Assembly: GCF_002008345.1 (NCBI RefSeq)
Contig: NZ_MRAE01000005.1
Span: 62,001 to 126,000, forward strand
Length of the DNA stretch: 64,000 nt
Reading direction: 5' to 3'
Source of the DNA: Clostridium tepidum
GTDB lineage: Bacteria > Bacillota > Clostridia > Clostridiales > Clostridiaceae
Positions 29,795 to 39,935 of the stretch are shown in pieces; the stretch's first letter is position 1, and each line of letters starts with the position of its first letter. A model generated the notes under the pieces. That model made no database searches. It was not told where the DNA came from and saw only the letters and a program-made list of their open reading frames with translations. The translations under genes were made by a program, and so were the position numbers.

Positions 29795-29930
29795 GACTAC
29801 CAGTTTTGATACTTTCATATTCTTTAAAGCTGGAGTAGAGGAGTAGAGAGGCAACTATTTTATAAATTTCGGAGAGAGTAAAAACTCCATCTACGATTTA
29901 AAGCTTTGTTTATATGAAAAATAGTTTTTA
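29795..29930 (+). ncRNA. Candidate structured RNA leader between uvrC and the PHP-domain gene
   Basis: The 183-bp gap contains several long-range pairings: CTTTAAA 29822-29828 with TTTAAAG 29897-29903; GTAGA and GGAG (29835-29843) with CTCC and TCTAC (29885-29894); and AACTATTTT 29853-29861 with AAAATAGTT 29918-29926. The last crosses the others, implying a pseudoknot or a switch. A directly repeated GGAGTAGA occurs at 29832-29847. It matches no riboswitch class I recognise. Chance pairing is possible in A+T-rich DNA. Confidence 0.35.
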
Positions 29931-29965
29931 GGTAAAATTATAAAATTATTGAAAGAAGGGTTGAG

Positions 29966-30700
29966 ATGATGAAATATTTAGTAGATACACATACGCATAC
30001 AATAGTAAGCGGTCATGCATATACTACATTTTTAGAGAACGTACAAGAAGCTTCTAATATAGGTTTAAAAGTTTTAGGAACTACAGATCACGGTCCAAGT
30101 ATGCCAGGAGGACCTAATTTGTTTTATTTTAATAATTTTAAGGTTATGCCAAGAAAATTAAAGGGAGTAACTTTATTACATGGTTGTGAGGCTAATATTA
30201 TAGATTTTAAAGGTATGTTAGATATTCCTAATTTTACTCAAAAAAAATTAGATGTGATTATAGCAAGCTTACATGATGTTTGTATAAGACCTGGTAGTAG
30301 AGAAGAAAATACAGAAGCATTGATTAATGTTATGGAAAACCCGTATGTAGATATACTAGGTCATATTGGGAATCCTTCTTTTCCAATAAATGAAGAAGCA
30401 GTAATAAAGAAAGCTAAAGAAAAAAATGTATTGATAGAAATAAATAATGGTTCATTTGTTTCACGAAAAGGTAGTGAAGAAACATGTAAAAGGGTAGCAA
30501 ATTTATGTAAAGAGCATAAAGTAAATATTATAGTAGGCAGTGACTCTCATGTTTGTTTCCAAATAGGAAGATTTCCTAAAGCGGATGAAATGCTTAAAGA
30601 GGTAGGTATGCCAGAGGAGCTTATTATGAATAATGAAGAGGATAAAATATTAAAATATTTAAAGAATAAAGGCAAGTTAAAAGATTTAAATCTTGATTAA
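29966..30700 (+). CDS. PHP-domain phosphatase (YcdX-like)
   Basis: A 244-residue PHP phosphoesterase with trinuclear-metal ligand motifs: [16 protein letters not shown] at the start, [37 protein letters not shown] and IVGSDSHV. The YcdX subfamily hydrolyses phosphomonoesters; the physiological substrate is unknown. GAAGGG lies upstream; ATG 29966 and 29969 are both possible starts. Confidence 0.88.
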   Translation: MMKYLVDTHTHTIVSGHAYTTFLENVQEASNIGLKVLGTTDHGPSMPGGPNLFYFNNFKVMPRKLKGVTLLHGCEANIIDFKGMLDIPNFTQKKLDVIIASLHDVCIRPGSREENTEALINVMENPYVDILGHIGNPSFPINEEAVIKKAKEKNVLIEINNGSFVSRKGSEETCKRVANLCKEHKVNIIVGSDSHVCFQIGRFPKADEMLKEVGMPEELIMNNEEDKILKYLKNKGKLKDLNLD

Positions 30701-30769
30701 GGGTTAAGCATACATTATACTAATAAGGGTATTTAATTTTAGTAATAAAAAAATCAAGGAGAATGTGTT

Positions 30770-31690
30770 ATGAACCAATATAAAAATTTTATTATGCAGT
30801 TTCAAGATATAGTTGGAAGTAATAATATTTTAATAGATGAACCAATGAAAAATCATACTTCATTTAAAGTTGGAGGACCAGCAGATTTATTGATTACTCC
30901 TACAACTTTAGAACAAGTAAAGGATAGTATTATACTATGTCGAGATAATAGTATTCCTTATTATATAGTGGGGAATGGTTCAAATTTATTAGTAAGAGAT
31001 GGAGGATTAAGAGGAGTAGTTATTAAATTCTCAAAATTAGCAAATATAAAAGTAGATGAAGATAGAGTTATATGTGAAAGCGGAGCTCCTTTAATTAATA
31101 TTTGTAATGAAGCCTTAAAAAATAGTTTAGGTGGACTAGAATTTGCATGTGGTATACCAGGTAGCGTAGGTGGAGCAGTTACAATGAATGCAGGTGCCTA
31201 TAATGGTGAGATATCACAAGTTATAGAAAGTGCTAAAGTTATAGACAAAGATGGCAATATATTTTTATTAAACAAAGAAGAATTAGAGTTAGGATACAGA
31301 ATGAGCGCTATTCAAAAACATCACTATGTTGTTTTAGAAGTAACTTTTAAATTACATAATAGCGAATATGATAGTATAAAAAATAGGATAAAAGATTTAA
31401 ATAGAAGAAGAACAGAAAAACAACCTTTAGAATATCCATCAGCAGGTAGTACTTTTAAAAGACCAGAAGGATATTTTGCAGCAAAACTTATAGAGGATAC
31501 AGGATTAAAAGGTAAGTCTATAGGAGGGGCTCAGGTTTCAGAAAAACATTCTGGTTTTATAATAAATAAAGGAGGAGCTACAGCCAAAGATATATTAGAC
31601 CTTATAAGTTTTGTACAAAATAAGGTTAAAGATAAGTTTAAAGTAGATCTTCATACAGAAGTGAGAATAATTGGAGAAGAAAACAATTAG
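30770..31690 (+). CDS. murB: UDP-N-acetylenolpyruvoylglucosamine reductase
   Basis: A 306-residue FAD enzyme completing UDP-MurNAc synthesis. FAD-binding segments are [32 protein letters not shown] and [21 protein letters not shown]. The substrate and catalytic regions are [12 protein letters not shown] (catalytic Ser) and [15 protein letters not shown]. This is a type II MurB, lacking the extra domain. It is followed by its own terminator. Confidence 0.96.
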   Translation: MNQYKNFIMQFQDIVGSNNILIDEPMKNHTSFKVGGPADLLITPTTLEQVKDSIILCRDNSIPYYIVGNGSNLLVRDGGLRGVVIKFSKLANIKVDEDRVICESGAPLINICNEALKNSLGGLEFACGIPGSVGGAVTMNAGAYNGEISQVIESAKVIDKDGNIFLLNKEELELGYRMSAIQKHHYVVLEVTFKLHNSEYDSIKNRIKDLNRRRTEKQPLEYPSAGSTFKRPEGYFAAKLIEDTGLKGKSIGGAQVSEKHSGFIINKGGATAKDILDLISFVQNKVKDKFKVDLHTEVRIIGEENN

Positions 31691-31700
31691 AATATAAGTA

Positions 31701-31738
31701 CTAAGGGAAGTCTTAACAATTGACTTCCCTAGTTTATT
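31701..31738 (+). terminator. Terminator after murB
   Basis: CTAAGGGAAGTC ... GACTTCCCTAG is followed by TTTATTG. Confidence 0.88.
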
Positions 31739-31809
31739 GTTAAATAGGTATATGATATAATTAAATAAAATATAAAATAATATACCTTAAATTTAAAGGG
31801 AGGTAAAAG

Positions 31810-32694
31810 ATGAGGTTTGTTATAGTTACAGGACTATCAGGAGCAGGAAAAACACAGGCTATAAGAAGTTTAGAAGATTTAGGATTTTTCTGTGTGGATA
31901 ATTTACCACCAACATTAATCCCTAAGTTTGCAGAAGCGTGTTATCAAACAGAAGGAAAGATAAAAAAAATAGCTTTAGTTATAGATATAAGAGGTGGAAA
32001 ATTCTTTGATGATTTATTCCAAAGTTTAAAATACCTAAAAGAAGAAGGATATAAATACGAAATTTTATTTTTAGATGCTTCAGATGAGGTTCTTATAAAA
32101 AGATTTAAAGAATCTAGAAGAAAACATCCCCTATCACCAGATGGAAGAATCTTAAATGGTATATCTATGGAGAGAAATAGATTACGTGAAGTAAAGGATA
32201 GAGCAGATAACATAATAGATACTTCAGAACTTGCAACTAGAGAACTTAGAGAGGCTATAAATGGAATATATGGTGAAGAAGGGCAAATGGAAAATCAACT
32301 TATTATAACTGTACTATCTTTTGGATTTAAATATGGAATTCCTTTAGATTCTGATTTGGTATTTGATGTGAGATTTTTACCTAATCCCTACTATATAAAA
32401 GAACTTAAAAAATATTCCGGTAAGGATAAAAAAGTAAATGATTATGTAATGAGTTTTGATGTAACAAGTAAGTTTGTGAATAGATTAGAAGATATGCTAG
32501 ATTTTTTGATACCAAATTATTTTAAAGAAGGTAAAAGACAATTAATAATTTCTATAGGCTGTACTGGAGGAAGACATCGTTCAGTAGCGATTGCTAATGC
32601 TATATATGAAGGACTAAAATCAAAAGGGCATAAAGTAAATATAGATCATAGGGATATAAATGAAGATATTCATAAAGGCGGTAAAAAGCTATGA
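31810..32694 (+). CDS. rapZ: RNase adapter / nucleotide-binding protein RapZ (YvcJ)
   Basis: A 294-residue P-loop protein. Walker A is GLSGAGKT near residue 8. A Walker-B-like strand leads to DIRGG, and the C-terminal domain has the conserved [16 protein letters not shown] and HRDI. In E. coli it senses GlcN6P and controls glmS sRNA decay; in Firmicutes it affects competence. It overlaps yvcK by 4 nt in the conserved rapZ-yvcK-whiA operon. Confidence 0.96.
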   Translation: MRFVIVTGLSGAGKTQAIRSLEDLGFFCVDNLPPTLIPKFAEACYQTEGKIKKIALVIDIRGGKFFDDLFQSLKYLKEEGYKYEILFLDASDEVLIKRFKESRRKHPLSPDGRILNGISMERNRLREVKDRADNIIDTSELATRELREAINGIYGEEGQMENQLIITVLSFGFKYGIPLDSDLVFDVRFLPNPYYIKELKKYSGKDKKVNDYVMSFDVTSKFVNRLEDMLDFLIPNYFKEGKRQLIISIGCTGGRHRSVAIANAIYEGLKSKGHKVNIDHRDINEDIHKGGKKL

Positions 32695-34028
32695 AGCTTA
32701 TAGACTGGTTAAGACCTGGCATAAAAGTTAAGAGATGGGTACTTTTAGCTATTATGGGGATACTTTTAATAGTGTTTGGTATGTTAGAATTTGTTAGAAA
32801 TAGATTTTATAGTAATTATTATATAGCTTTTTATGTATTTTTAATAGGATCTGGAGTATTTGTATTGTATATATCTGTAACTCAGGGAATGAAATCAATA
32901 ATAGCTTTGGTTAATAAAGGTTATTTGAATATATCCTTAGATTCTAAAAAACTAGAAAATTTAATATATGAAAAGAGATTATTGGTTAAAGGACCTAAGA
33001 TCGTTGCTATAGGTGGAGGAACTGGTTTATCTACAATGCTAAGAGGTCTTAAGTATTATACTTCGAATATAACAGCTATTGTTACAGTTGCAGATGATGG
33101 TGGTGGATCTGGTGAGTTAAGAGAAGATTTAGGAATGTTGCCTCCAGGTGACATAAGAAATTGTATACTAGCATTATCAGATACAGAGCCTTTAATGGAA
33201 GATCTTTTACAATATAGATTTACAGATGGAAAACTTAAAAATCAAAGCTTTGGTAATCTGTTTTTAGCTGCTATGGATGGGATATCAAATAATTTTGAGG
33301 AAGCAATTCAAAAAGTTAGCTCTGTTTTAGCTGTTACAGGAAAAGTTGTGCCAGTCACTTTAGAAGATATAGTATTAAAAGCCAAATTAAAAAACAACAT
33401 GATAGTAGAAGGAGAATCCAATATACCAGAAAAAAGTTTACAATGTAATAGTAAAATAGAGAAGGTATTTATAGAGCCAGAGAATGCAAAAGCTTTATCT
33501 GAAGCTGTTATAGCTATAAAAGAAGCAGATGCTATTATACTTGGACCTGGAAGTCTTTATACTAGTGTAATTCCTAATTTATTAATAAAAGATATCACAG
33601 AAGCTTTAAAAAAGACAAAAGCTCCTAAAATATATATATCAAATATAATGACTCAACCAGGGGAAACAGATAATTTTACTGTTTCAGATCATATAAAAGC
33701 CATAAACAAACATTGTAATGGGAAAATGGTTGATTATGTAATAGTTAATGTAGGTCAAATAGATAAAGAATTAGAAGAAAAATATAAAAAGAAAAAATCT
33801 AAATTAGTAAAAATTGATGAAGAGAAAATAAGGCAATTAAATGTAGATGTAATAGGAGGAAATTTCTTGAAAGTTAAAAATGAATTGATAAGACACAATT
33901 CTGAAAAACTTGCTTCCATATTGATAGAAACTATAATGGAAAAGAAATTGTTATATGATAAGAAGAAAATAATAGAATACTTCTATTTGTCAGAAAGATT
34001 AAAGGAAAATAAAAATAAGCAGAGGTAG
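32691..34028 (+). CDS. yvcK: Gluconeogenesis factor YvcK/GlmR family
   Basis: A 445-residue protein, longer than B. subtilis YvcK (about 317) because of two N-terminal transmembrane helices (about residues 17-67). The Rossmann-like CofD domain begins [19 protein letters not shown] and continues [13 protein letters not shown] and [15 protein letters not shown]. It binds UDP-GlcNAc and stimulates GlmS in Bacillus. The membrane-anchored form is common in clostridia. Confidence 0.93.
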   Translation: MKLIDWLRPGIKVKRWVLLAIMGILLIVFGMLEFVRNRFYSNYYIAFYVFLIGSGVFVLYISVTQGMKSIIALVNKGYLNISLDSKKLENLIYEKRLLVKGPKIVAIGGGTGLSTMLRGLKYYTSNITAIVTVADDGGGSGELREDLGMLPPGDIRNCILALSDTEPLMEDLLQYRFTDGKLKNQSFGNLFLAAMDGISNNFEEAIQKVSSVLAVTGKVVPVTLEDIVLKAKLKNNMIVEGESNIPEKSLQCNSKIEKVFIEPENAKALSEAVIAIKEADAIILGPGSLYTSVIPNLLIKDITEALKKTKAPKIYISNIMTQPGETDNFTVSDHIKAINKHCNGKMVDYVIVNVGQIDKELEEKYKKKKSKLVKIDEEKIRQLNVDVIGGNFLKVKNELIRHNSEKLASILIETIMEKKLLYDKKKIIEYFYLSERLKENKNKQR

Positions 34029-34034
34029 AGAACT

Positions 34035-34982
34035 ATGTCTTTTTCATTGAAAGTAAAAAATGAAGTATGTAAACATATAGAAATAAATAAACAAGAAGCC
34101 ATAGCAGAATTATCAGCAATAATGAAGGTAAGCGGCACATTGTTATTTACTAATAAACAATTTAACTTTAAAATAACTACAGAGAATGCGGCTATAGCTA
34201 GATTAGTTTTCAAAATTTTAAAAGACCATTTTGGTATTCATACAGAAATAATGATAAAGAAAAATAATTCTTTAAAAAAGAATAATATATATATAATATT
34301 AATATCTGAAGAAGAGGGAGTAAAATCCTTGTTAAAAGAAGTTGGTATAATAAAAGAAACTATAAATGTATTTAGTTTAGATTATAACATACCTAAGAAT
34401 ATTATAGAATGTGATGAGTGTAAGAGAGCCTACATAAGAGGAGCCTTTTTAGGAGGAGGAAGTATAAGCAATCCAGAAAAAACTTATCATTTAGAATTTG
34501 TTACTCATAATGAAGAGTATGCTAAGGATTTAAGTGCTTTAATAAATTCATACAATTTGAATTCTAAGGTAATAAAAAGAAAAAACAGTTATATAATTTA
34601 TTTAAAAGAAGGAGAACAGATAGTAGATTTATTAAATATAATAGGAGCTCATGCTTCATTGTTGGAATTAGAAAATGTTAGAATAATGAAGGAAATGAGA
34701 AATAATGTTAATAGATTAGTAAACTGTGAAACCGCTAATCTAAGTAAGACTGTTAATGCTGCTGTAAGACAAGTAGAAAGTATAAAATTTATAGAAAGAG
34801 AAATAGGATTGGGAAGATTGCCTAAAAATTTAAGAGATGTAGCAGAATTAAGGATTAAATATCCTGATGAATCCTTAAGAGAATTAGGGAAGATGTTAAA
34901 TCCTCCTGTAGGAAAATCAGGCGTTAATCACAGATTAAGAAGAATAGAGAAGATTGCAGATGAATTAAAACAAGGAATTTAA
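34035..34982 (+). CDS. whiA: DNA-binding protein WhiA
   Basis: A 315-residue protein with an N-terminal degenerate LAGLIDADG homing-endonuclease-like domain (IRGAFLGGGSISNPEKTYHLEF) and a C-terminal helix-turn-helix (LRDVAELRIKYPDESLRELGKML, then GKSGVNHRLRRIEKIA). It acts in sporulation in actinobacteria and in chromosome segregation and division in Bacillus. It is the last gene of its operon, before a strong terminator. Confidence 0.96.
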   Translation: MSFSLKVKNEVCKHIEINKQEAIAELSAIMKVSGTLLFTNKQFNFKITTENAAIARLVFKILKDHFGIHTEIMIKKNNSLKKNNIYIILISEEEGVKSLLKEVGIIKETINVFSLDYNIPKNIIECDECKRAYIRGAFLGGGSISNPEKTYHLEFVTHNEEYAKDLSALINSYNLNSKVIKRKNSYIIYLKEGEQIVDLLNIIGAHASLLELENVRIMKEMRNNVNRLVNCETANLSKTVNAAVRQVESIKFIEREIGLGRLPKNLRDVAELRIKYPDESLRELGKMLNPPVGKSGVNHRLRRIEKIADELKQGI

Positions 34983-35007
34983 AATAAAAAATAACATAGT
35001 ATTTTTT

Positions 35008-35053
35008 AAAAGAGAGTGTTAATTTATTTTATCAGCTAACACTCTCTTTGTTT
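35008..35053 (+). terminator. Terminator after whiA
   Basis: AAAGAGAGTGTTA ... TAACACTCTCTTT is followed by GTTTG. Confidence 0.88.
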
Positions 35054-35142
35054 GAGTTATATAAAATTTAAGATTATAATAAAATAACAAAGAATAAAAA
35101 TTTAGTTTTAGAGTTTCCATTTCCTTAGGAAGGAGGTTAACT

Positions 35143-38100
35143 ATGGGAAAAGATAAATTTAATATAAAGAAACCAGAGTGGGTAAGTTTACATCAACATA
35201 CAGAATATTCTTTATTAGACTCTTCAGCAAAAATATCAAATCTTATAAAAAGAGCAAAAGAGCTTGGAATGAAGAGTATTGCTATTACAGATCATGGAGT
35301 TATGTATGGTTGTGTAGAATTTTATAAAGAAGCAATGAAACAAGGAATAAAGCCTATAATAGGCTGTGAAATATATGTAGCATCAAAGTCCATGTACATA
35401 AAACAACAAGATAAAGAAAATGAAACATATCACTTAGTATTGCTTGTAAAAAATAAAATAGGATATAAAAATTTAATGCAGATCGTATCAAAGGCATCTG
35501 TAGAAGGTTTTTATTATAAACCTAGAGTAGACTATGAATTTTTAAAAGATCATAGTGAAGGATTAATAGCATTAAGTGCATGTTTAGGTGGAGAAATTCA
35601 ATCAAATATACTAAAAGGAAATTTAGAAAAAGCTAAAAACATAGCATTAAAATATAAAAATATATTTGAAGATGGGTTCTATCTAGAGCTTCAATACCAT
35701 GGTATGGAAGAACAATTAAAAGTAAATGAAGAATTAGTTAAAATGTCCAAAGAATTAGATATACCTTTAGTGGCTACAAATGATGTTCATTACATAATGA
35801 AAGAAGATTTTAAATCTCATGATGTACTATTGTGCATACAAACAGGTAAAATTGTAGAAGAAGAAAATAGAATGAGGTATCCATCTGATCAGTTCTATTT
35901 AAAATCACCAGAAGAAATGTATGAATTATTTTCTTATGTACCTGAGGCTTTAGAAAATACAGTTAAAATATCAGAAGAATGTAATTTTGATTATAATTTT
36001 CATGAATCAAAACTACCTAAATTTCCACTAGAAGAAGGAATAGATTCCTATGAGTATTTAAGAGAAATATGTTTTAAGGGATTATTTTCAAGATATGAAA
36101 CGTTCAAAAAGTTTATAGATAGACCTTTTAATATAGATGAAATTCTAGTCTACAAAAATGAAAATAAAGAAGCTGCTGAATTAATTGAAAGATTAAATTA
36201 TGAGCTATCAATAATAAAACAAATGGGATATGTAGATTACTTTTTAATAGTATGGGATTTTATAAGATTTGCTAATGAAAATGGTATAATGACAGGACCA
36301 GGAAGAGGCTCCGCTGCAGGATCTTTGGTAGCTTATACTTTAGGAATAACTAAAATTGATCCTATTAAATATAATCTAATATTTGAAAGATTTCTAAATC
36401 CAGACCGTGTTTCTATGCCAGATATAGATAGTGATTTTTGCTATGAAAGAAGAGGGGAAGTTATAGATTATGTAGTAGAAAAGTATGGAAAACAAAATGT
36501 ATCACAAATAATAACTTTCGGAACCATGGCTGCAAGAGCTTGTATAAGAGATGTGGGAAGGGCTATGAATTATCCTTATGCAGAAGTAGATAGAATAGCT
36601 AAAATGATACCTACTATTTTAAATATAACAATAAATAAAGCTTTAGAGTTAAACCCAGAATTAAAACAGGCTTATGATAATGAAGAAAGAGTAAAAGAGT
36701 TAATAGATGTAGCAATAGCTTTAGAGGGACTCCCAAGACATACATCTACTCATGCAGCTGGAGTAGTTATAGCATCTCAGCCATTAGTAAATTATGTACC
36801 ACTTCAAAAAAATGAAGAAAGTATAGTAACACAATTTACAATGGGAAATTTAGAGGAATTGGGACTTTTAAAAATGGATTTTCTTGGTCTTAGAACTCTT
36901 ACTGTTATGAGAGATGCAGTAAGAATTATAAGAGAAAATAATGGAATAGATATTGATTTAGATAATATTGATTTTGAAGATAAAGAAGTTTATAAGATGA
37001 TAGGAGAGGGTAAAACTGTAGGGGTATTTCAATTAGAATCTGCTGGTATGACTTCATTTATGAAAGAATTAAAACCAGATTCTCTAGAAGATATAATAGC
37101 GGGAATAAGTTTATATAGGCCAGGGCCTATGTCTGAAATACCAAGATATATAGCTAATAAAAATAATCCTTCAGGTATAAAATATGCAACAGAAAAACTA
37201 GAACCTATATTATCTGTTACATACAATTGTATAGTTTATCAAGAGCAGGTTATGCAGATAGTTAGGGATCTAGCAGGATATTCCATGGGACGTAGTGATT
37301 TAGTAAGACGTGCTATGTCTAAGAAAAAGCATGATGTAATGGAACAAGAAAGAAAAAATTTCATATATGGCAATAAGGAAGAAGGCGTAAAAGGATGCAT
37401 AAACAATGGCATAGATGAAAAAGTAGCTAATGATTTATTTGATTCTATGATGGATTTTGCTTCCTATGCATTTAATAAATCTCATGCAGCTGCTTATGCA
37501 GTAGTAGGATTCCAAACAGCTTATTTGATTAGATATTATCCTACAGAATTTATAGCTGCTATGTTAAATAGTGTTAAGGGTGATAGTGATAAAGTATCTT
37601 TTTATATTAACTTTGCTGAAAGTCTGGGAATAGAAATAGTTGCTCCTAATATAAATGAAAGTTACAGTAATTTTACAGTAAAAAATAAAAGGATAATATT
37701 TGGATTAACTGCAGTAAAGAATGTTGGAGAAAAGGGTATAAACAACATAGTTACATCTAGAGAGAAAAAGGGTAAATTTACAGATTTGGGTGATTTTTTT
37801 AATAAAGTAGATACTTCTATTATAAATAAAAGATTAGTAGAAAGTTTAATAAAAGCAGGTGCTTTTGATTGTTTAAATATATATCGTTCTAAAATGCTAG
37901 CTGTTTTCGAGAAGATAATGGATGGTATACAAAAACAAAAGCGAAATAATATAGAAGGTCAGGTTAATTTGTTTGTAGATATTATGAATAAAGAAGAAAG
38001 CAGTATAGATATAAATTATCCTAATATAAATGAATTTGACAAAAAATATATACTTCAAATGGAAAAGGAAATGACAGGATTATATTTTTCTGGACACCCA

Positions 38101-38700
38101 CTGGAAGAGTACGAGGCAACATTAAAAGCTCAAACAAGTCATGCTATATCAGATATTATTTCTAAGGAATCACTAGAAGGAAACATGGTTGATACTATAA
38201 GTGGTATAAAAGATGGAGATAAAGTAATAGTAGGTGGTATGATTATTCATGTAAGTAAAAAATTAACTAGAAATAATGATATGATGGCATTTATAGTTTT
38301 AGAAGATTTATATTCTAGTATAGAAGTTATAGTATTTCCTAAAATTTTTAATACAGCTAGAAGCATAATAAATGAAGATGAAGTAGTTTTATTAAAAGGA
38401 AGAGTAAGTTTAAGGGAAGATGAACAGCCAAAGATAATTTGTGAAGTTATAGAACCACTTATAAAAATTAATTCTGAGAAATTATATATATTGGTAGAAC
38501 AGCAAAAGGATATAAAAATAAAACTACAACAAGCTAAGGGGATATTTTTGCAATATAAAGGTAATATGCCTGTATATTTTTGTACAAATAAAGAAAGAAA
38601 AAAATTTAGAACTGATAGAGAACTTTGGGTAAATAGAAACAGAGAATTAATGGATAAATTAAGAGAGATGTTCGGAGAAAATAATGTTAAAATACTTTAA
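35143..38700 (+). CDS. dnaE: DNA polymerase III subunit alpha, DnaE type
   Basis: An 1185-residue C-family polymerase. The N-terminal PHP domain has SLHQHTEYSLLDSSAKI and AITDHGVMYG. The palm has the catalytic acids in MPDIDSDFCYERR and GPGRGSAAGSLVAY. An HhH region follows and then a C-terminal OB fold (VIVGGMIIHVSKKLTRNNDMM). It lacks the inserted 3'-5' exonuclease of PolC. Low-GC Firmicutes use PolC as main replicase with DnaE for primer extension and lagging-strand work. Confidence 0.97.
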   Translation: MGKDKFNIKKPEWVSLHQHTEYSLLDSSAKISNLIKRAKELGMKSIAITDHGVMYGCVEFYKEAMKQGIKPIIGCEIYVASKSMYIKQQDKENETYHLVLLVKNKIGYKNLMQIVSKASVEGFYYKPRVDYEFLKDHSEGLIALSACLGGEIQSNILKGNLEKAKNIALKYKNIFEDGFYLELQYHGMEEQLKVNEELVKMSKELDIPLVATNDVHYIMKEDFKSHDVLLCIQTGKIVEEENRMRYPSDQFYLKSPEEMYELFSYVPEALENTVKISEECNFDYNFHESKLPKFPLEEGIDSYEYLREICFKGLFSRYETFKKFIDRPFNIDEILVYKNENKEAAELIERLNYELSIIKQMGYVDYFLIVWDFIRFANENGIMTGPGRGSAAGSLVAYTLGITKIDPIKYNLIFERFLNPDRVSMPDIDSDFCYERRGEVIDYVVEKYGKQNVSQIITFGTMAARACIRDVGRAMNYPYAEVDRIAKMIPTILNITINKALELNPELKQAYDNEERVKELIDVAIALEGLPRHTSTHAAGVVIASQPLVNYVPLQKNEESIVTQFTMGNLEELGLLKMDFLGLRTLTVMRDAVRIIRENNGIDIDLDNIDFEDKEVYKMIGEGKTVGVFQLESAGMTSFMKELKPDSLEDIIAGISLYRPGPMSEIPRYIANKNNPSGIKYATEKLEPILSVTYNCIVYQEQVMQIVRDLAGYSMGRSDLVRRAMSKKKHDVMEQERKNFIYGNKEEGVKGCINNGIDEKVANDLFDSMMDFASYAFNKSHAAAYAVVGFQTAYLIRYYPTEFIAAMLNSVKGDSDKVSFYINFAESLGIEIVAPNINESYSNFTVKNKRIIFGLTAVKNVGEKGINNIVTSREKKGKFTDLGDFFNKVDTSIINKRLVESLIKAGAFDCLNIYRSKMLAVFEKIMDGIQKQKRNNIEGQVNLFVDIMNKEESSIDINYPNINEFDKKYILQMEKEMTGLYFSGHPLEEYEATLKAQTSHAISDIISKESLEGNMVDTISGIKDGDKVIVGGMIIHVSKKLTRNNDMMAFIVLEDLYSSIEVIVFPKIFNTARSIINEDEVVLLKGRVSLREDEQPKIICEVIEPLIKINSEKLYILVEQQKDIKIKLQQAKGIFLQYKGNMPVYFCTNKERKKFRTDRELWVNRNRELMDKLREMFGENNVKIL

Positions 38701-38737
38701 AATTAAGTATTATGTATAATTTATAAAATAACATTAA

Positions 38738-38774
38738 AAATATTAGGAGAAGTATTTCTTCTAATATTTTTTTA
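38738..38774 (+). terminator. Terminator after dnaE
   Basis: AATATTAGGAGAA ... TTCTTCTAATATT is followed by a T run. Confidence 0.9.
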
Positions 38775-38837
38775 TAAATTTTTGATAAGAAATCATTTTA
38801 AATATATTAAAAGTTAAATAAAAACATATATTAAAAA

Positions 38838-38920
38838 AACATAAGTTATGTTATAATTATAGACATAGAAACAGAGTATCATTAGCTTTATAATATAAGT
38901 GGGACCAAGAATGTCCCAGT
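38838..38920 (+). promoter_or_regulatory. pfkA-pyk promoter region with candidate operator and leader hairpin
   Basis: The perfect 15-bp palindrome AACATAAGTTATGTT (38838-38852) touches the -10 box TATAAT (38852-38857), a position where a bound repressor would block polymerase. Further down, in the transcribed leader, GTGGGAC ... GTCCCA (38899-38919) forms a short hairpin about 20 nt before the GGAGG of pfkA. The operator assignment is inference. Confidence 0.45.
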
Positions 38921-38942
38921 GGTCGTAGGAGGTATTTAGCAC

Positions 38943-39902
38943 ATGAAAACTATAGCCGTATTAACAAGTGGTGGAGATGCACCGGGAATGAATGCTGCTA
39001 TTAGAGCAGTAGTTAGAACAGGTTTAGAAAAAGGTTTAAAAGTCATGGGGATTCAAAGAGGATACAATGGGCTTATAAATGGTGAAATATTTGAAATGGA
39101 CACTCATAGTGTATCTGATATAATACACAGAGGTGGAACTATATTAAGAACTGCTCGTTGTGAAGAATTTAGAACAGAGCAAGGAAGAGAAAAGGCTGCT
39201 AAAATATTAAAAGCCTTCGGTATTGACGGATTAGTTGTAATTGGTGGAGACGGTTCTTTCCATGGAGCACAATTGTTATCCAAATTAGGAATAAATACTG
39301 TTGGATTACCAGGTACTATAGATAATGACTTAGCATATACAGATTACACAATTGGATTTGATACATCTCTAAATACAGTTTTAGATGCCATAAATAAGCT
39401 TAGAGATACATCTACTTCTCATGAAAGGGTAAGTGTAGTAGAAGTTATGGGCAGAAATTGTGGAGATATAGCACTATACACAGGAGTAGCTGGTGGAGCA
39501 GAAAGTATTATAATACCAGAAAAAGAGTATAATGCAGATAAATTATGCAAACAAATATTACAAGGAAAACTAAAAGGAAAAATGCATAATTTAGTTTTAT
39601 TAGCAGAGGGTGTTGGAGGAGCTAATGAGTTAGCAAAATATATAGAAGACGTTACAGGTATAGAAACAAGATCTACAATATTAGGACATATACAAAGAGG
39701 TGGAAGTCCAACTTGTATGGATAGAATATTAGCTTCAAGAATGGCGTATAAAGCAGTAGAACTATTGATAGATGGGAAATCTTCAAGGGTTGTTGGTATA
39801 AGAAATGGGAAAATAATTGATATGGATATAGATGAGGCTTTATCAATAGAAAGAAGCTTCGATGAAGAGCTATATGAAATAGCAACTACTTTATCCAATT
39901 AA
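38943..39902 (+). CDS. pfkA: 6-phosphofructokinase
   Basis: A 319-residue ATP-dependent PFK, the committed step of glycolysis. ATP-site [13 protein letters not shown] near residue 11 and GGDGSFHGA near 102; substrate and catalytic [22 protein letters not shown] with the catalytic Asp; effector and F6P residues in [12 protein letters not shown] and [20 protein letters not shown] lies upstream. pyk follows 33 nt later. Confidence 0.97.
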   Translation: MKTIAVLTSGGDAPGMNAAIRAVVRTGLEKGLKVMGIQRGYNGLINGEIFEMDTHSVSDIIHRGGTILRTARCEEFRTEQGREKAAKILKAFGIDGLVVIGGDGSFHGAQLLSKLGINTVGLPGTIDNDLAYTDYTIGFDTSLNTVLDAINKLRDTSTSHERVSVVEVMGRNCGDIALYTGVAGGAESIIIPEKEYNADKLCKQILQGKLKGKMHNLVLLAEGVGGANELAKYIEDVTGIETRSTILGHIQRGGSPTCMDRILASRMAYKAVELLIDGKSSRVVGIRNGKIIDMDIDEALSIERSFDEELYEIATTLSN

Positions 39903-39935
39903 TATAAAATCTTAGATATTAAGGAGGAAATTTAT

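Noticed and set aside
29832-29894. Lysine riboswitch resemblance (GTAGAGGAG)
   Set aside because: Only the first short segment fits; the remaining conserved core is absent.
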